Of a stretch of 64,000 bases of DNA, positions 1 to 11,817 are shown piece by piece (within the stretch, counting starts at the first letter, position 1; each line of letters begins with the position of its first letter). The notes below the pieces were generated by a model. That model did not search any database. It was not told where the DNA came from and saw nothing but the letters and a program-made list of their open reading frames with translations. Origin of the DNA: Hymenopellis radicata. Its lineage: Eukaryota; Basidiomycota; Agaricomycetes; Agaricales; Physalacriaceae. Made by a program: the position numbers and the translations under genes. The stretch covers positions 115,969 through 179,968 of the forward strand of contig JADNRX010000074.1 in the NCBI GenBank assembly GCA_015501595.1. The letters are read 5' to 3'.

Positions 1-818
1 CGTCGCTATGAAGGCCGGCAAGAACCAGGGTATCCAGACGCACAACGATTTGGACTGCGGAGACTTTGTCCTGGATGCGCTCGGGACGAGGTGGGCTGGG
101 GAGTACGGCTCTGGCGATTACCGGTCCACGAATTACTTTAGCAACGATACACAGACGAGCGACCGGTGGTTGTACTTTAGGAAGAGGACAGAGGGTCAGA
201 GCACGTTGTTGATTAATGCGGCGAACCAGGATGTTGCTGCTGCGCCCAAGATTTTGAATTCTGGGTCGTCTGGCACTAAACAGGGATCAAGCACGGTGTT
301 TTCGGTGAACGAGGACGATACCGCTTTCTGGGTTGCGGATTTGACTTCGGCGTACTTTGACGCGTGAGTGGTATTTTGCCTGTTTTTGTGTTTCCTAATC
401 CTCCGTCTTTAGCACATCGGTGAAGCGTGGTGTTCGACTTCTTAACGGACGCAAGCAAGTGCTCATCCAGGACGAGGTTGACGTGTCGGCTTCGTTGCAG
501 TGGCGTATGCACACGAACGCGACTGTGACTACGAGCGGGTCGACGGCTACGCTCGAGCGGGATGGGAAGAAGCTGGAAATGACGATCCTGAGCCCGAGCG
601 GCGCGTCGTTCACGACCTCGGACGCTGTGCGCCTGAGCACGGACCCGACGCCGCCTGTTCCGGACCAGGACAACCCGGGCATCACGATCGTGATAATAGA
701 GCTTGAGGCTGGGACGCATACGATTGAGGTGCTGTTCAACCCGCAGTGGGATGGTGTTGATTTTGTGACGCCGTCGTCTGTCGCGCTGGATAGTTGGTCG
801 TTGACGAGCCACAATTGA
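1..818 (+). CDS. Heparinase II/III-like protein, 3' part (5' end outside window)
   Basis: Two exons are visible: up to 363 and 413-818, joined across a 49-nt GT-AG intron (364-412) that keeps the frame (Asp-Ala-Thr-Ser). The first exon carries the motif HNDLDCGDFVLDALGTRWA, followed by a Gly-Ser-Asp-Tyr stretch and an RWLYFRKRTEGQSTLL block. This is the usual C-terminal half of heparinase II/III-like polysaccharide-lyase proteins of fungi. The second exon is a beta-rich tail ending in a TGA at 816-818. The family cleaves uronic-acid-containing polysaccharides by beta-elimination; the substrate cannot be told here. The true start and the helical N-terminal domain lie left of the window, so the ATG at 8 is internal. 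The family call is recognised from motif memory and is fairly firm. Confidence 0.8.
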
Positions 819-1205
819 GATGTGGCTCTTGTATTTAGTTTGGTACTACATATGCTCTAATTTTACTTTATACCAAGGACTCTGTTGAGAATGAGACATG
901 GGGCGTAATGGATGGATGGTGGTGTACTTGTAGTTTAGAGTGAAGGATGCGAAATGCCACATTGGGACAACTTCAGGTGCAACCAGACTGAAAACCCCAC
1001 ACAAGCTATGTGCACAGAGTCTTTTTTGAGTCGCGCGACGCGGATGGCATGGCTTATGTAACATCCGAGCTGGTAACAAGTATACACTGCAAAAGTAACC
1101 ATAAAGTAACCTAGAAACCGGTAGGGGCGTTTGCCGTATATGGTATGCGTGTGGCGCAGTCATGTGACTGACTTCTGTTTCATATGGAACCCGATTCGAA
1201 CCACC
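819..1205. other. Intergenic spacer
   Basis: About 390 bp between the heparinase-like stop and the next start codon. It should hold the terminator of the first gene and the promoter of the second. No ORF, repeat or RNA gene could be supported. Confidence 0.5.
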
Positions 1206-2433
1206 ATGAGCCAGACTCATAAGCGAAAACGCAGCATCCCTGACTCTCCGGTTGATTTGACCAAAATGCAGCTCGCCCGGCAGCGACTCCTGGCCCTTCA
1301 GGATGAACTTGTTTGCGTTGAAGAGACTACAGAAGAGATGGCGCAAATTATGGACCATGTACATGCATTGCAGGAGATCCTTGGTACTACGAAAAAACTA
1401 GTTTGTCTCGTTTTCTCACGTTACTTGTCTGACAACTTGTACGCAGAAGCTCGAATTCTCGAGCGTCGGACAGCAGGACCTTGTAAATTTGGGAATAGAG
1501 CGAAACTTCTTGGTTATCGACAAAACTGTCCTCGCCGAACGCTTGAATGCAAGGTCAAGCGATCACATCGAACGTCTGTGCGCGCAGATAACCCGCATTT
1601 ACCGCTTCGTTAGCATGCAAGTTGGTGAATGACCTACATGATAGCCCCCCCTCTGACAGTGTCCAGTCAGGTGCTAGAATGATTCTGGACGCTATACTGT
1701 TGACTGTGGCCGAGATTTCAGCCAACGGTGATGCCCAAATACCTGTTGCAATTTTCCCGGAAATGAGACTTGCTACTGGCGATGGCGTCCAGATCACCAA
1801 CCCGGCGACCAACTTCCAAGTGTGGCTAACTGGGAACGCGGACTATGTGGTCTGTACATATACCGACGAAGAGGAGAACCGAAGCAAGCCTCCTTCGAAA
1901 TTCCCATTATGTTATTGACTTGTACGCTAGCTCGGGTATTGAAGGGTGCACTTCACGATGTGATGAGGTTTTCCCAGAACCGCATTGTGTTAGTGGAAGG
2001 CAAGCAGCCTGAGGAAGATAACAATCTGTACAACAGTATGCCTGAGGCCATCAGTCAAGCGGCCGCGTTGAGCGAAGTTACGGGGTGAATCCAACATTAA
2101 GCGGTCGCAATTTCACTGAATGACTGAACGCTTACAGATCCAATGCAGTTCGCTTCTGTCTCTCGGATGGGCGGAATTGGATCTTCTCCCTTTTCACAAA
2201 GGATGAACAGGGACGGAGGGTTTGCTATAAGGGAAAAATCTTCAATATCATTGAACCTAGACCCGATGCGGAGGCAATTTTGCGACATGATGTCTCTCAA
2301 GTTGTCGAGTTGGTGTATCATTGGGTGAGTGCCGTGCTACTGTATGTAGAGAGTTGTTGAATAGTCTCTGGACTAGCTGGTGGCAAGCGATGATCCTCTA
2401 CATGATCCTTTGTATACGCTCCGAGAAGACTGA
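1206..2433 (+). CDS. Uncharacterised basidiomycete protein, multi-exon
   Basis: The start ATG at 1206 has a good context (CCACC before it) and opens a basic, Ser-rich N-terminus (MSQTHKRKRSIPDSP) followed by a short coiled-coil-like helix. Coding-like blocks then run through about 1453-1610 (KLEFSSVGQQDLVNLGIERN), 1650-1880 (SGARMILDAILL ... VDYVVCTY type) and 1930-2084 (MRFSQNRIVLVEGKQPEE). They continue in 2138-2324 (VRFCLSDGRNWIFSLFTKDE) and 2377-2433 (LVASDDPLHDPLYTLRED, stop). The introns 2085-2137 (53 nt) and 2325-2376 (52 nt) are clear GT-AG introns and keep frame; the junctions near 1390-1450, 1615-1650 and 1870-1930 are uncertain. The order of blocks resembles a large unnamed agaricomycete family of about 250-400 residues, possibly with a restriction-endonuclease-like fold (the ...VLVEGK... 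strand), but this is inference. No function is assigned. Confidence 0.6.
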
Positions 2434-3392
2434 ATCCAATGCCCGGGGATCTGGCGTATTTTGTGAGATTTGGCAATCACTGAATCGACTCCTCGAGATC
2501 GAGTGCGTTTCTGCACCCCAATTATTGGCCTTATTCGCCTTGGGGTGCTGTATTTCTTTTCGATCCTGCATATATATACAACGAGTCAACGACATCCGGT
2601 AATTGAACCTGTGCACTTGTTACGTTCTCAAGAACAAGGACGTTTTTTCCATAAACAGCAATCATCAATTAGGTCCAATCCTTTCAGGGTGACAATGTAT
2701 ACAGATTCGGGAGCTCCCACGAGGCTAGCGCCTCTTTTTCAGACATGGTGGTCGGATTTGGAATCATTGGCGGGATCTCAGGCGCGCAGGACAATTGCGC
2801 CACTCGCGCTTCCCTTCTCCACATGACTGATCAAAGCAATAACGACCATCGGAAGGTGGGCTATTAAGCGCTCGGAGCCCTGATCGTGCCCACTGCCTTC
2901 CACAGCGTCCTCGTGTCTGTGGCAGCGTTCGACAGGATGCATCACCTCGAGGCAGCGGAACGATAATATCTTTGAATGGCATGCGCATTGTCCTTCTTGT
3001 TGCCGGCCACGGGACGACTGATTGGACCCACTCAGGTATACAGATGCATATACACGCGGCCGCGAATTTGTCTTCGATCCCATTGTTCTCGGGGGCATGA
3101 GGCAGACTCGTGTGTCCTGCTTCCCACAGACTTGCCATATCGGGCCCATTGCCTTGTTCTCTTCGGAGACTCTTCCCGTTCTGCTTTGGACAGTAACATT
3201 CACACAATGCCGCGCGTGCAAATAGATTATGTTTGACACGAAGTCCTGATCGGCTGGTTTAAAAAGTCCAACCATCAACTCACTTCTCGTCTTCCATCTT
3301 CCTTCCGCACGAATAACGCGGTTCCTAGTGAGCGGGCTGCCTCTCTCTCGTTCATTCCATTCGTGCTTACGTCTCACATAGATTCAGACGAT
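2434..3392. other. Intergenic region without a supported gene
   Basis: Nearly 1 kb separates the two genes. Open frames exist on both strands, including a 199-codon minus-strand frame, but their composition is not protein-like and none has flanking splice sites or a recognisable motif. The last few hundred bases are pyrimidine-rich and probably contain the F-box gene promoter. Confidence 0.5.
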
Positions 3393-4886
3393 ATGACGAC
3401 GATATCTATCATTCAATCGAAACCCGAACATACGAGCTTTCCGCTGTATCTTCGCACTCCTCTCATGTCCTACGCACCAGTGCGCCACGTCCGACGAGCA
3501 GCTTTTCTTCCCCTCCCTGCCTATTGCAACCGTCTCCCAAATGAACTACTATCTCATATATTTCTTCTCACTGCCGCTGACGAGCGCGACGCGTCGAGAG
3601 ACCCATCGGTCTGCGTACGATCCCTTGCCAGCGTATGTAAACGCTGGCGCGGGGTAGCGCTCGGCACCGGCAGACTATGGACGAACATCCTCCTCACATT
3701 CCCCCAGTCCCCAGGCCAGCTATCTTATGCATCGACATGCATCCAGCGCTCCAAGCGCTACCCCCTTGACATCTACATGGATTTCCGCGATCCAGACTGG
3801 AACTGGGACGAAGACTCGCATCCCTTTGGTCTCCATGACATGGAAGCTGTGCTGGGTGTGCTTCTCCCCCATGCGATGCGCTGGCGCTCCCTCGAGCTCC
3901 TCACTGATACGTGGACACCGACCCATGCTTTTCTTTCCCACACCCGGGACGCGGCCGCGCCTATTCTTGAAACCCTCTCGCTGTCACGCTGTAATGCCTA
4001 CTTCGCTGCCAAGGGGCAGGCCTTTGAGCCGGCTGAATTGAAGGAACCCATTCCTCTGTTTGGGGGTCGCGTGCTTCCTTGCCTGAAGAGGGTGTCTCTG
4101 GTCGGCGTCCACGTCGACTGGGCCCAGTCCGAGCTGAGGGACCTGCTCGACTTGGAGCTCAAGTACCATGCCAGCGATGTCATGCCGTCGCTTGAGGAGT
4201 TTGCTGACATTCTTTCAGCATGCCCTGACATAAGGCATCTGTCCATCTTGGGCTGGGGTCCCCGTTTTGACGGTCTTCCCCGGGCTGTTATCCGCCTTTC
4301 CAAACTCATCCGCTTCTCTCTTGGCCTCGTCGACAACGAATACGCGATCGACCTTCTCTCCTGCATGTCGTTCCCGGTGTTGCAGGAGCTGGCCTTGGAG
4401 GACGTGTCGTCCATCTTAGATCCTGTGAACGAGCAGGATGTCACGCCCATTCTCGATCGCTTCCAGCTGCCGGCAGATGCAGGCGGTTTTGATATTCCGT
4501 CTGACAAGGTGCAGATATTGGAACTTCACAATGTCCGCTCCAATCCCGCCGCGATAGAGCGCTTCCTGTGCTGCTTTTCCCTGGTCCACAAGATGGTTCT
4601 TTCTGAGCCGGGAGATGTGTTGATTGCACTTCATCCTGTCTCGGATACGGCGTTTCAGGCTTGCCCCTCCTTAACCGAGCTGTCCTGCAGCGGCACCGAT
4701 TCCATTGAGAAGCTTTTCGCTTTGGTGTCTGCCAGGACTGGAAGGAATGACCCGGGTGTTAAGCATCTTCAGAAGCTCCATATCGGCATCACACGCGACG
4801 ACGGTGTCGAGGACAATCAATGGTCGAAAATCCTTGACCTCAGCACCTGTGTTGATCTCAGCATCACGAAGCTCTATGAAGACTAG
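3393..4886 (+). CDS. F-box protein, single exon
   Basis: An uninterrupted frame of 497 codons from ATG 3393 to TAG 4884-4886. An F-box-like segment sits at about residues 45-95: LPNELLSHIFLL, then the SVCKRWRGVALGTGRLW signature. The rest is a series of degenerate leucine-rich repeat-like units (for example VLQELALEDVS, VQILELHNVR, HLQKLHIGI). F-box proteins of this kind are substrate adaptors of SCF ubiquitin ligases that bind Skp1 through the F-box; agaricomycetes carry large expanded families. The frame could be extended 30 nt upstream without an ATG, so 3393 is preferred. It is convergent with the dehydrogenase on the other strand. Confidence 0.85.
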   Translation: MTTISIIQSKPEHTSFPLYLRTPLMSYAPVRHVRRAAFLPLPAYCNRLPNELLSHIFLLTAADERDASRDPSVCVRSLASVCKRWRGVALGTGRLWTNILLTFPQSPGQLSYASTCIQRSKRYPLDIYMDFRDPDWNWDEDSHPFGLHDMEAVLGVLLPHAMRWRSLELLTDTWTPTHAFLSHTRDAAAPILETLSLSRCNAYFAAKGQAFEPAELKEPIPLFGGRVLPCLKRVSLVGVHVDWAQSELRDLLDLELKYHASDVMPSLEEFADILSACPDIRHLSILGWGPRFDGLPRAVIRLSKLIRFSLGLVDNEYAIDLLSCMSFPVLQELALEDVSSILDPVNEQDVTPILDRFQLPADAGGFDIPSDKVQILELHNVRSNPAAIERFLCCFSLVHKMVLSEPGDVLIALHPVSDTAFQACPSLTELSCSGTDSIEKLFALVSARTGRNDPGVKHLQKLHIGITRDDGVEDNQWSKILDLSTCVDLSITKLYED

Positions 4887-5133
4887 AACCATACCATGAA
4901 CTCTTACGCCTTCTTCGTTCATACGTACAACCATCATGCTACACTGTAGAACACAAATCATTCATGCCATTGCATACCTTCATCTTGTCTGTAGCCAATA
5001 CTCGCATCTCCTTTGTCCTCGCTATGCATACCATGTCGCACTGTTTTCCAATAGTTATCGAACCTATCCCATATTTACAGCACCTCATTAGCATCGTGTA
5101 CCCATTACCAATCTATGCATTATCCTGACCGAA

Positions 5134-6227
5134 TTATAGTTTAGACATCGATACCAGCATACCTCCATCCAAGGTGATTGTCGCGCCGTTAACAAATGCA
5201 CCTGCGGGACTGGCCAGATATAAAGCAGTACCCGCGACGTCCTCGGGCTTGCCAATTCGCTTCAAAGGTATGGATGCTGTCAAAGCGTCTCCAACGATCT
5301 CTAAAGTATGCGCAGTCACTGATTTGCGTACACTGTGAGTATGCGATTGGCTGAGAGAGACAAAATAAACTTCACTTTTACTTGGGAACGGACCACATGC
5401 AATCGTATTGGACACAATCCCCTCGGGTCCAAGTCTACCACCGAGGTGGCGGCTCAGATGATGCAGTGCCGCTTTCGACGCGGAATACGCGTATGTTTCG
5501 TGTGCGGGGACGCCAAGGCCCTCTACTGAACCAATCTGAAACGGATGTGATTAGCACGGGGAGGAGAAACGACAAAGCTGACTGTACTCACATTTATGAT
5601 GCGCGCGGGATCAGAGTACGATTCGCCACTCTTGGACGTTTGAGCGGCCACCCGGAGCAGCGGAAGCATGTGCTGCGTGAGCGTGAAAACGCGCTGGAGA
5701 TTGAGCGTGATCACTTTCGTGAACGCCGCGTCCTAGAGGTATTGTTAACGCCGTAAACGGCAAAACGGATGTCAGGTCAATAGACTTGCAGGAAACTCGT
5801 CCAGCGTTTCTCCCCAGGTGGCACCTGCGTTGTTGACTAGGACGTGCACCATCTTCTCTCTGGACGCCAGCTCCTTTGCCAGCCTTTCCACAGCGTCGAA
5901 TTTGGCTAAATCGGCGGGGAGCGCGACACATGTTCCAGAACCAAGAGTATTCAGTTCAGCGGCCGTTGCATCGCAATCCTTCGCGGACCGCGAGGAGATG
6001 TATACCTTGTGACGTGTCAAATCGAGGGAAGAGACAGCTGGCAGTCAAAGAACCTTGGCGCCGTTCTTCACGAATCCTGTAGCAATCTATGAACATTGAG
6101 CGGCTTGTAAGGGTTATCTGAAAGTAGAGCATACCATTTTCCCAACACCGCGGCTGCCACCTGTGACGACGACAACCTTTCCTTTGACGCTGAAAAGGTT
6201 TTCAACTTGGAACGAGGACGCAGACAT
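5134..6227 (-). CDS. Short-chain dehydrogenase/reductase
   Basis: Reading the minus strand from ATG 6227 gives MSASSFQVENLFSVKGKVVV followed by the nucleotide-binding motif TGGSRGVG. Next come VYISSRSAKDCDATAAEL, an LVNNAGATWGETLDEFP block (NNAG motif), and the catalytic Tyr-x-x-x-Lys in YAYSASKAALHHLSRHLGG. The C-terminus is IPLKRIGKPEDVAGTALYLA, a GGMLV motif and a stop at 5134. At least five short introns interrupt it; the one inside 6016-6060 follows the Gly-Ala-Lys codons and is clean. The classical SDR fold uses NAD(P)H; the sequence resembles fungal proteins named after the rhamnolipid 3-oxoacyl reductase RhlG, but the substrate is unknown. All hallmark residues are present. Convergent with the F-box gene. 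Confidence 0.85.
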
Positions 6228-6591
6228 GGTGAAGGGAGGAGAGAACGATTCCGATGAGCAGGACACTGGACAGGCATTATATTCTTAGCCAAGGTTACTT
6301 TGATAGCCGACCCAGCGGACCTCACCCCGGCTCCGGTACATAATGTAACCGGGGTGACGCAGATCGGCGGTACGTCGCGTCGTGTGGCTGGGGGTAAGTG
6401 CAAGTGAAGTCCTAACACAGTCATTGGGAGGAAGCCTGCGGGAGCTCTTGCATAACGGGACCTCTTCCGCCGGCTATGGCACTACTCAAGTATTTTTCTT
6501 GGTATTCTTCAGGTATTTCATGCAACAATGCAACATGGCTTCCATCCAATCTAAACTTGAATGTAATCGTTGCGTTAATACAGTTAGACCA
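6228..6591. other. Spacer between dehydrogenase start and GluRS stop
   Basis: 364 bp. It should contain the dehydrogenase promoter and the glutamyl-tRNA synthetase 3' end. A short inverted repeat (ACCCCGG ... CCGGGGT, about 6323-6355) is present; its role is unknown. No gene is seen. Confidence 0.4.
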
Positions 6592-9183
6592 TTACACTAG
6601 CTTCTCGCCAGCTGCAACCCCGGCCTTGCTTGCGAGGCCGGCAGCTTTGCCGTCGGGAATGCGCACGAAGGCAAGCCGTCCTGAGTCCTCGCCATCAAGT
6701 ATGTAATAGCCCTTTCTCTCGAACTGGATAATGTCCCCTTTCTTTAATCCTCGCACGCTGGCATCCGCGAAGGCCTCGCGTTTGAACTCCGTGACAGGTG
6801 TAATATAGTCCGCGAGTGTATCCTGTTCCTCCAGTTTTTTCTTCGTAATGAGATAGTCGTAGTCCAGAAGAACAATGTCAGTGAGGGGGTGAGCAGGTGT
6901 GGGTGTAGCAAGCCAGGTAACCTTTTTCTTTGTTTTCTGAAAGTCGCCTTCCAAGTGTAGATCCAAAACGAGGGAGGTGACAACATTGGATGACGAGTAT
7001 TCGCGCGAACGAACGATGGCGTTTCCCCAATTCATAAAGGTTACCTGAGTTTGTCTATCAGTCTAATCCGGAGAAGAGCGGACATTGACCGACGAACCTC
7101 CTCGTTGATATCAAAAGACTTTGCATCTTCCTGTTCAATCAGAACAGTCGACGCATAAACAACCTCTTTCTCGCCAATAGCGGGATTTTTCTTGTGCTTA
7201 GGGTGCCTCTTAACTTCATAGGCGGCTGGACCTCCAACGAGCGTGATGGAAACCCTAATTGGCATACAAAATCAGCCACGTACAGGTATTGAATGAGAGG
7301 ACAGACATACATCCCCTCCGTCGCAATAGCCCAGAATCGGGGAGCTATGGGATCGATGACTTTTTTGTTGAGCGCCCATATAGAGTCCCATTCTAGGGAG
7401 ACAACGGCTTGTGAGGGGCCCTGCGAGAGCATGAATTGACGCAACGCATCGACCGTCATGCCGCGACGGCGAATGCCTATTTCACGGAATTGAGAAAAAG
7501 CATGGTACTTGAAAGTAGCCCTTACCACGGACTGTAGGGAACCGCGGATCATCCCAGCCCCGCACCAAGCCTTGATCAACGAACCAATGAAGCTTGCGCT
7601 TGGAGAGAAGGGTGTATATAAAGTTCAACCGACTGCACAGTAAGCACATATGTAGTTCGAAATGCAGTACACACACCTGAAATCCCAGATATGGACAGGC
7701 CGCAGGCCAAGCGCACTAATCATCCATAAATATTGGGCATTACGGTCACGATATTCGTTCGTCCTCAGTGCGTGCGTCACACCCTCAACAGAATCTACTA
7801 CCGGACACGCAAAGTCATAGGTTGGGTAGATCTTCCACTTGTCACTTCGAGAGCAGGAATTAGCCAGTAGCATGAGCAGTTGAATCAACAGAGCACAAAC
7901 CCAGCGCGATGATGAGTTGCGACATTCGTCCTGTAGATAACGGGTCGCGCATAGCCTTGTTCGGATCGTCCAGGCTAATCTTGGCTCGGATGCACCACCG
8001 CAATCCTTCCGCGGTGCCCAAACGCATTTCCTCAAACCGCGCAAGATTCTCCTCGATACTGGCGTCACGCCTCTGAGAAGGGATTCCATGCCAACGCTCA
8101 TGAGCCATGCGGGTGAGGTTGCCGTGCTGCTTGGATGGGCAAGAGCAAGGCAAGTTGGCGGGGTTGGTGTTGTCGGTATCATCAGCGTATGCCTTACCGT
8201 CGCGAATCATTTGCACGGCAAGGCTGTACAGTCTGTCGAAATGGTCTGAGGTATGAGTGACGGCGTCGCCCTCAATACCAAGGAGCCGGAGATCTTCAAG
8301 AATTGTCTCCTCAAACTCAGCCTATAGGCGAATGAGCAACCAATATATATCTAGTGACGGTACTGACTTTTTCCTTTGTGGGATTGGTATCATCGAACCG
8401 AATGATTAGTTTGCCATCGTACATCTTGGCAAAATACTGATTCAACATGGCTGCCTTTGCATGTCCGATGTGCAGATAACCGCTCGGTTCAGGAGGAAAT
8501 CTGGTTACGACCTGTCCCTGGATAGCGCCTTGAAGTCCCAGTGCGAATGAAGACGCCGTCTTCGAGCCGGAACGTGCCTTGTCGGCTTTCGCGTTCGTAA
8601 GTATTAGGAGCGCCGATTGAGCAGACGGTAGACTTTCGAGATGGGAGAACCAGCGCAGTAGATGGCGCTGGCGCTGATTGTTTTTCAGAAGACCGAGAGG
8701 TTTGATAGAGCCTGATTGGACGATTAGGATTGAACCGGAGACAACAGATCCGACAAACCTTTTATCGCGCCCCAAACGGCCCAGTCGACGTAAGAAACAT
8801 GGGGACCCGCAAAGAACGTTCGAAACGCCAGATGATCATCGAGAGTATCCAGTGCCGCGACTAAGTCCTGGAAGGCCTCAATTCTCGGAAGGGTTGTGGC
8901 TAAGGTGAGGAACGATTGTCCCTGAGTCATTAGCCAGTTAACAACTGGGAAAATCTGTACAACAAACCTTCGTGCTTGTAGCGTCGATGGCGTAGGCTTT
9001 GGCTAAGGCATGTATGAGCTCATGTTCAGAACCTGTAACTGTTTTGTTATCGATTTCAAGCACGGGGTCGGAAATGGAGGCATCGACGACAACAGTTGCA
9101 GTCTGAGAGTGAAGAGCGAATGCAGCAGCAGCGTAGGGAAAAGCTGTCAATGAAACAGTGAGGCGTCCAGGTGCTGGAGTCAT
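6592..9183 (-). CDS. Glutamyl-tRNA synthetase, cytosolic (class I)
   Basis: The start is ATG 9183 ([20 protein letters not shown]) and the stop is at 6592-6594. The N-terminal third is a GST-like domain ([20 protein letters not shown]). The catalytic Rossmann domain carries the HIGH signature in [18 protein letters not shown] (about 8440-8510) and the KMSKS-equivalent in [20 protein letters not shown] (about 7560-7620). The C-terminal beta-barrel anticodon-binding domain ends with [17 protein letters not shown]. Around nine short introns are present. The enzyme charges tRNA-Glu with glutamate in the cytoplasm; the GST-like domain in fungi binds the Arc1-type cofactor. The presence of both class I motifs and the GluRS/GlnRS-type C-terminal barrel makes the call firm; GluRS rather than GlnRS is preferred from the overall sequence. 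Confidence 0.9.
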
Positions 9184-9819
9184 GATGGGGGTGAACTTTG
9201 GGGGATGAACGTGTAAACCAGACAGTGACTCTTACAAAAGTTCCCACGAAGGAACAATCCGATCGAGTCGCTTGAGCTCACTTGGACGTCGTATGTAGAC
9301 GCTCTGGGAAGGCATTCCTGGTCTATTGGTATCGTGAAAAGAGGTCCTGGGACTAATTAGAGGTCATGTCAGTCCCGCAATGCTGTAATTAATGCCTACG
9401 ACAACAAGACCATCGCTGAGTACACTTACCAGCCTATAGGCGTTAAACAGTCGACGACAATGGCGACGGTGGTGGTGGCGGCGGCGGCAGGTAAGACCAC
9501 CAATGAGGGAGCTAGAGGGAGCGCCAAGGGTTGACGAAGGGGCAAGTGAGCAAGTGAGGCCAACTGTACCTTCAAGTGAGGCAAGTACTAGTGAGTCTTG
9601 AGATACCTTGCCGAACTTGGCGGAGAACTAAGTGCAGCAAGTGACCACAAGTGAGGTCCAGAAATTCACTTTATTCACTCTCGAATGCGTCGCGTCGCGT
9701 CAATTAATATTGGTCATGCTTTTGCGTTCTACTGTCTGATCAGCAGATCCTCCAGATTTCAGATATCGCGGTTCTTTCAAATTGACGGCTTGCTATACAG
9801 TGAAATATAAATACAAAGT
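9184..9819. other. Intergenic region with CAAGTGA repeats
   Basis: About 640 bp upstream of GluRS and downstream of the Mam3-like gene. It contains a short GGTGGTGGTGGCGGCGGCGGC run near 9465-9490 and a cluster of CAAGTGA heptamers (see separate entry). No ORF of interest. Confidence 0.5.
9543..9654 (+). repeat. Cluster of five CAAGTGA heptamers
   Basis: CAAGTGA occurs at about 9543, 9551, 9573, 9638 and 9648, and a related GCAAGTACTAGTGAG lies between. An inverted TCACTTG is at about 9279. Five copies in 112 bp is far above chance. It could be a degenerate minisatellite or a transcription-factor site cluster for GluRS. Confidence 0.5.
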
Positions 9820-11817
9820 CTATGATTCCGGGGGGCTTTCGCTGAGTGTAGCGCAATAATCGCTACGAGGACTAGCCAATAGTGGCATCCTCTCATTCCG
9901 CTCCGCCGAATTATTCCGTCGTTCGCGTTCCACAATGCTGTCATCACGTCAGTCAGAAGTGGAAGAAGAAGAACGACAAACAAAGTACCCTTTCATGATC
10001 GCGCTCGTAGTCATTCGCCTCGCTCTCCGCTTGTGCACATTATCTTCGTACCGATCCGTTTCATCCACAATCTCTTCGCTGATTATTTCTTCAATTATAT
10101 CTACCTCAGTGAATCAGTCAATGCCTTTTGACCACCGCAACCAAAACGTACCTTCCAGCGTGATAACACCAATTGCACCTCCAGCCATGCCTGGCGTTTT
10201 TGATATTAAAAGGAGATGAGCGCGTCCTACCTGACTTCAATCATATTCAGCCAACAGAACCGAATGGCGAGATCGCCAGTGGAATGCCCATACAAGTAGT
10301 CCAAGGCTTGGAAGCAGTTGATTGTTGGGTACGCTTCAGGAAGAATAGATAGAGGAAAGCTCGAAACAGGAAGCTCATGCGCGGGATCATAACTCAGTAA
10401 CTGTGGGCTTCGTCATGTTGATTTCACATCGATTCGAAAAAGTACCAACTTTCTTGACGAGTAGTAGCCCTATGAATGTCAACGGTTTTCCAGGTTCGTG
10501 GACTGGGAATCGCGAATAACCGCTTGTGATTCTGCAGATAACGATTAGTAGACGAAGCGTAAAGCTCTGAAAGGACGAACATCTTGTCAACGGTCGCATG
10601 ATCTAGAACGGTGTCGCTGCTAAGGGAGACTACATCCTGGGAAGCGGACTCATTCATCGCACTCGCAACTTCAGAAACGGTACGTACATGCATTGGGGTC
10701 ATAATTTTTTCGACGCGTTTTGTGTTGAGTTCCAGTACACCATTCAGGATGTTGATCTCGTCATCGCGTAGAGGCTCTTCGCCTGTGCGGTGGAATTGGA
10801 GGAACGACTTGAGTTCGGCCTTTTTGTATGTATGTGTCTCGTTCGACCCAAGAATAAGATCGAGCAGTTTCGCGATTGGCCACGCAATAGGAGCGAATAT
10901 CCACATGAGAAGAAGGACGAAGGGGGCGCATGTGGCCCCGATGGAAAGACCGTATCGAACGCTAACCGACTGAGGAATTATCCTGGGTGGTCATCAGACG
11001 AGCGCTCTTCATGGGAAATGAATTACCGCGTACTCTCTGATGAAAATGTTAGAGATAAACAATAAGCCTAGACAGATCGTGTACACACCCAAAAATAACT
11101 GTGACCGGTGAGGACTTAGTGCGACATGTTTATCCGGGGACACTCACCAATAGCCGTGGTAGATAAAGCCACTGCAGCAAGACCACCTCCAATCTACGGG
11201 AGCATCAGTCACGATGTCCGGTGCCTTTACGACAAGCGGCGCACCACGCTGTCCAGGAATATGGGAAGACTTTCGTTGACGATCTGATCGCATGTGTGAG
11301 ATGATTTACTCTGCAACGGCATACACATACAACGTTTCCCAACAGAAGAACCTGCTCTAAATCAACGACGAGCTATCTCGAGTGAAAGACACTCACCACA
11401 AGCACCCAATGTCGGCCTCTCCGCATTAACGCGAGTACTATGATGCCAAGTCAAGACGCGTCAAATATACGTGACAGACGCTCTACCTCGCTTCGCATTG
11501 TCCTTTTCGCGCGGATCGTCCGAAGAGGCTGCCAGCACACGAAGATGTAGGTCGTCCAATCCCATAAGTCCCAGAGTCAAACTAGCGAATACTTTCAATG
11601 CAAAAATTGGAAAATACTAGTCCAAATCGACTTGCCCTGCAAAAACGCCACCAGCCAAAACTAAAGCAGCACTAATCGCTAGCTTCCAGTAGTATTCGGG
11701 AGAACCTGGCTCGGGGTAATGCTTGTGAGACTTGAGCACCGTTAGCGTCTCCTTGGCGTATGGCAGAGCGAGGGCGCCCAAACACTTCGACACCAACAGA
11801 AAAGACGAATATCTCAT
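9820..11817 (-). CDS. CNNM/Mam3-type protein (DUF21 and CBS domains)
   Basis: The start is ATG 11817 (MRYSSFLLVSKCLGALALPY), a hydrophobic N-terminus likely to be a signal or first membrane segment. The DUF21 membrane region follows, with the family motif GLMGLDDLHLRVLA preceded by a Gly-Gly-Val-Phe-Ala-Gly turn, then VLLLGNVV and NESLPIFLD. The cytosolic part starts with AELKSFLQFH, DDEINILNGVLEL and KIMTPM, followed by two CBS motifs ending in GGAIGVITLED, IIEEIISEEIVDETD. The C-terminus reads LLASPRSDYCATLSESPPES and stops at 9820-9822. About ten introns, some flanking very short exons. Yeast Mam3 and animal CNNM proteins are implicated in metal (Mg, Mn) homeostasis at the vacuole or plasma membrane. 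The domain order matches the family well. Confidence 0.85.

Noticed and set aside
276..812. 178-codon minus-strand frame over the heparinase-like exon
   Set aside because: Arg-rich antisense shadow of a well-supported plus-strand exon.
1180..1206. Possible tRNA T-arm (GGTTCGAATC on the minus strand)
   Set aside because: No matching stem, acceptor arm or A box nearby.
2778..3377. 199-codon minus-strand frame in the spacer
   Set aside because: No motif, poor protein-like composition and no splice or start context; likely chance.
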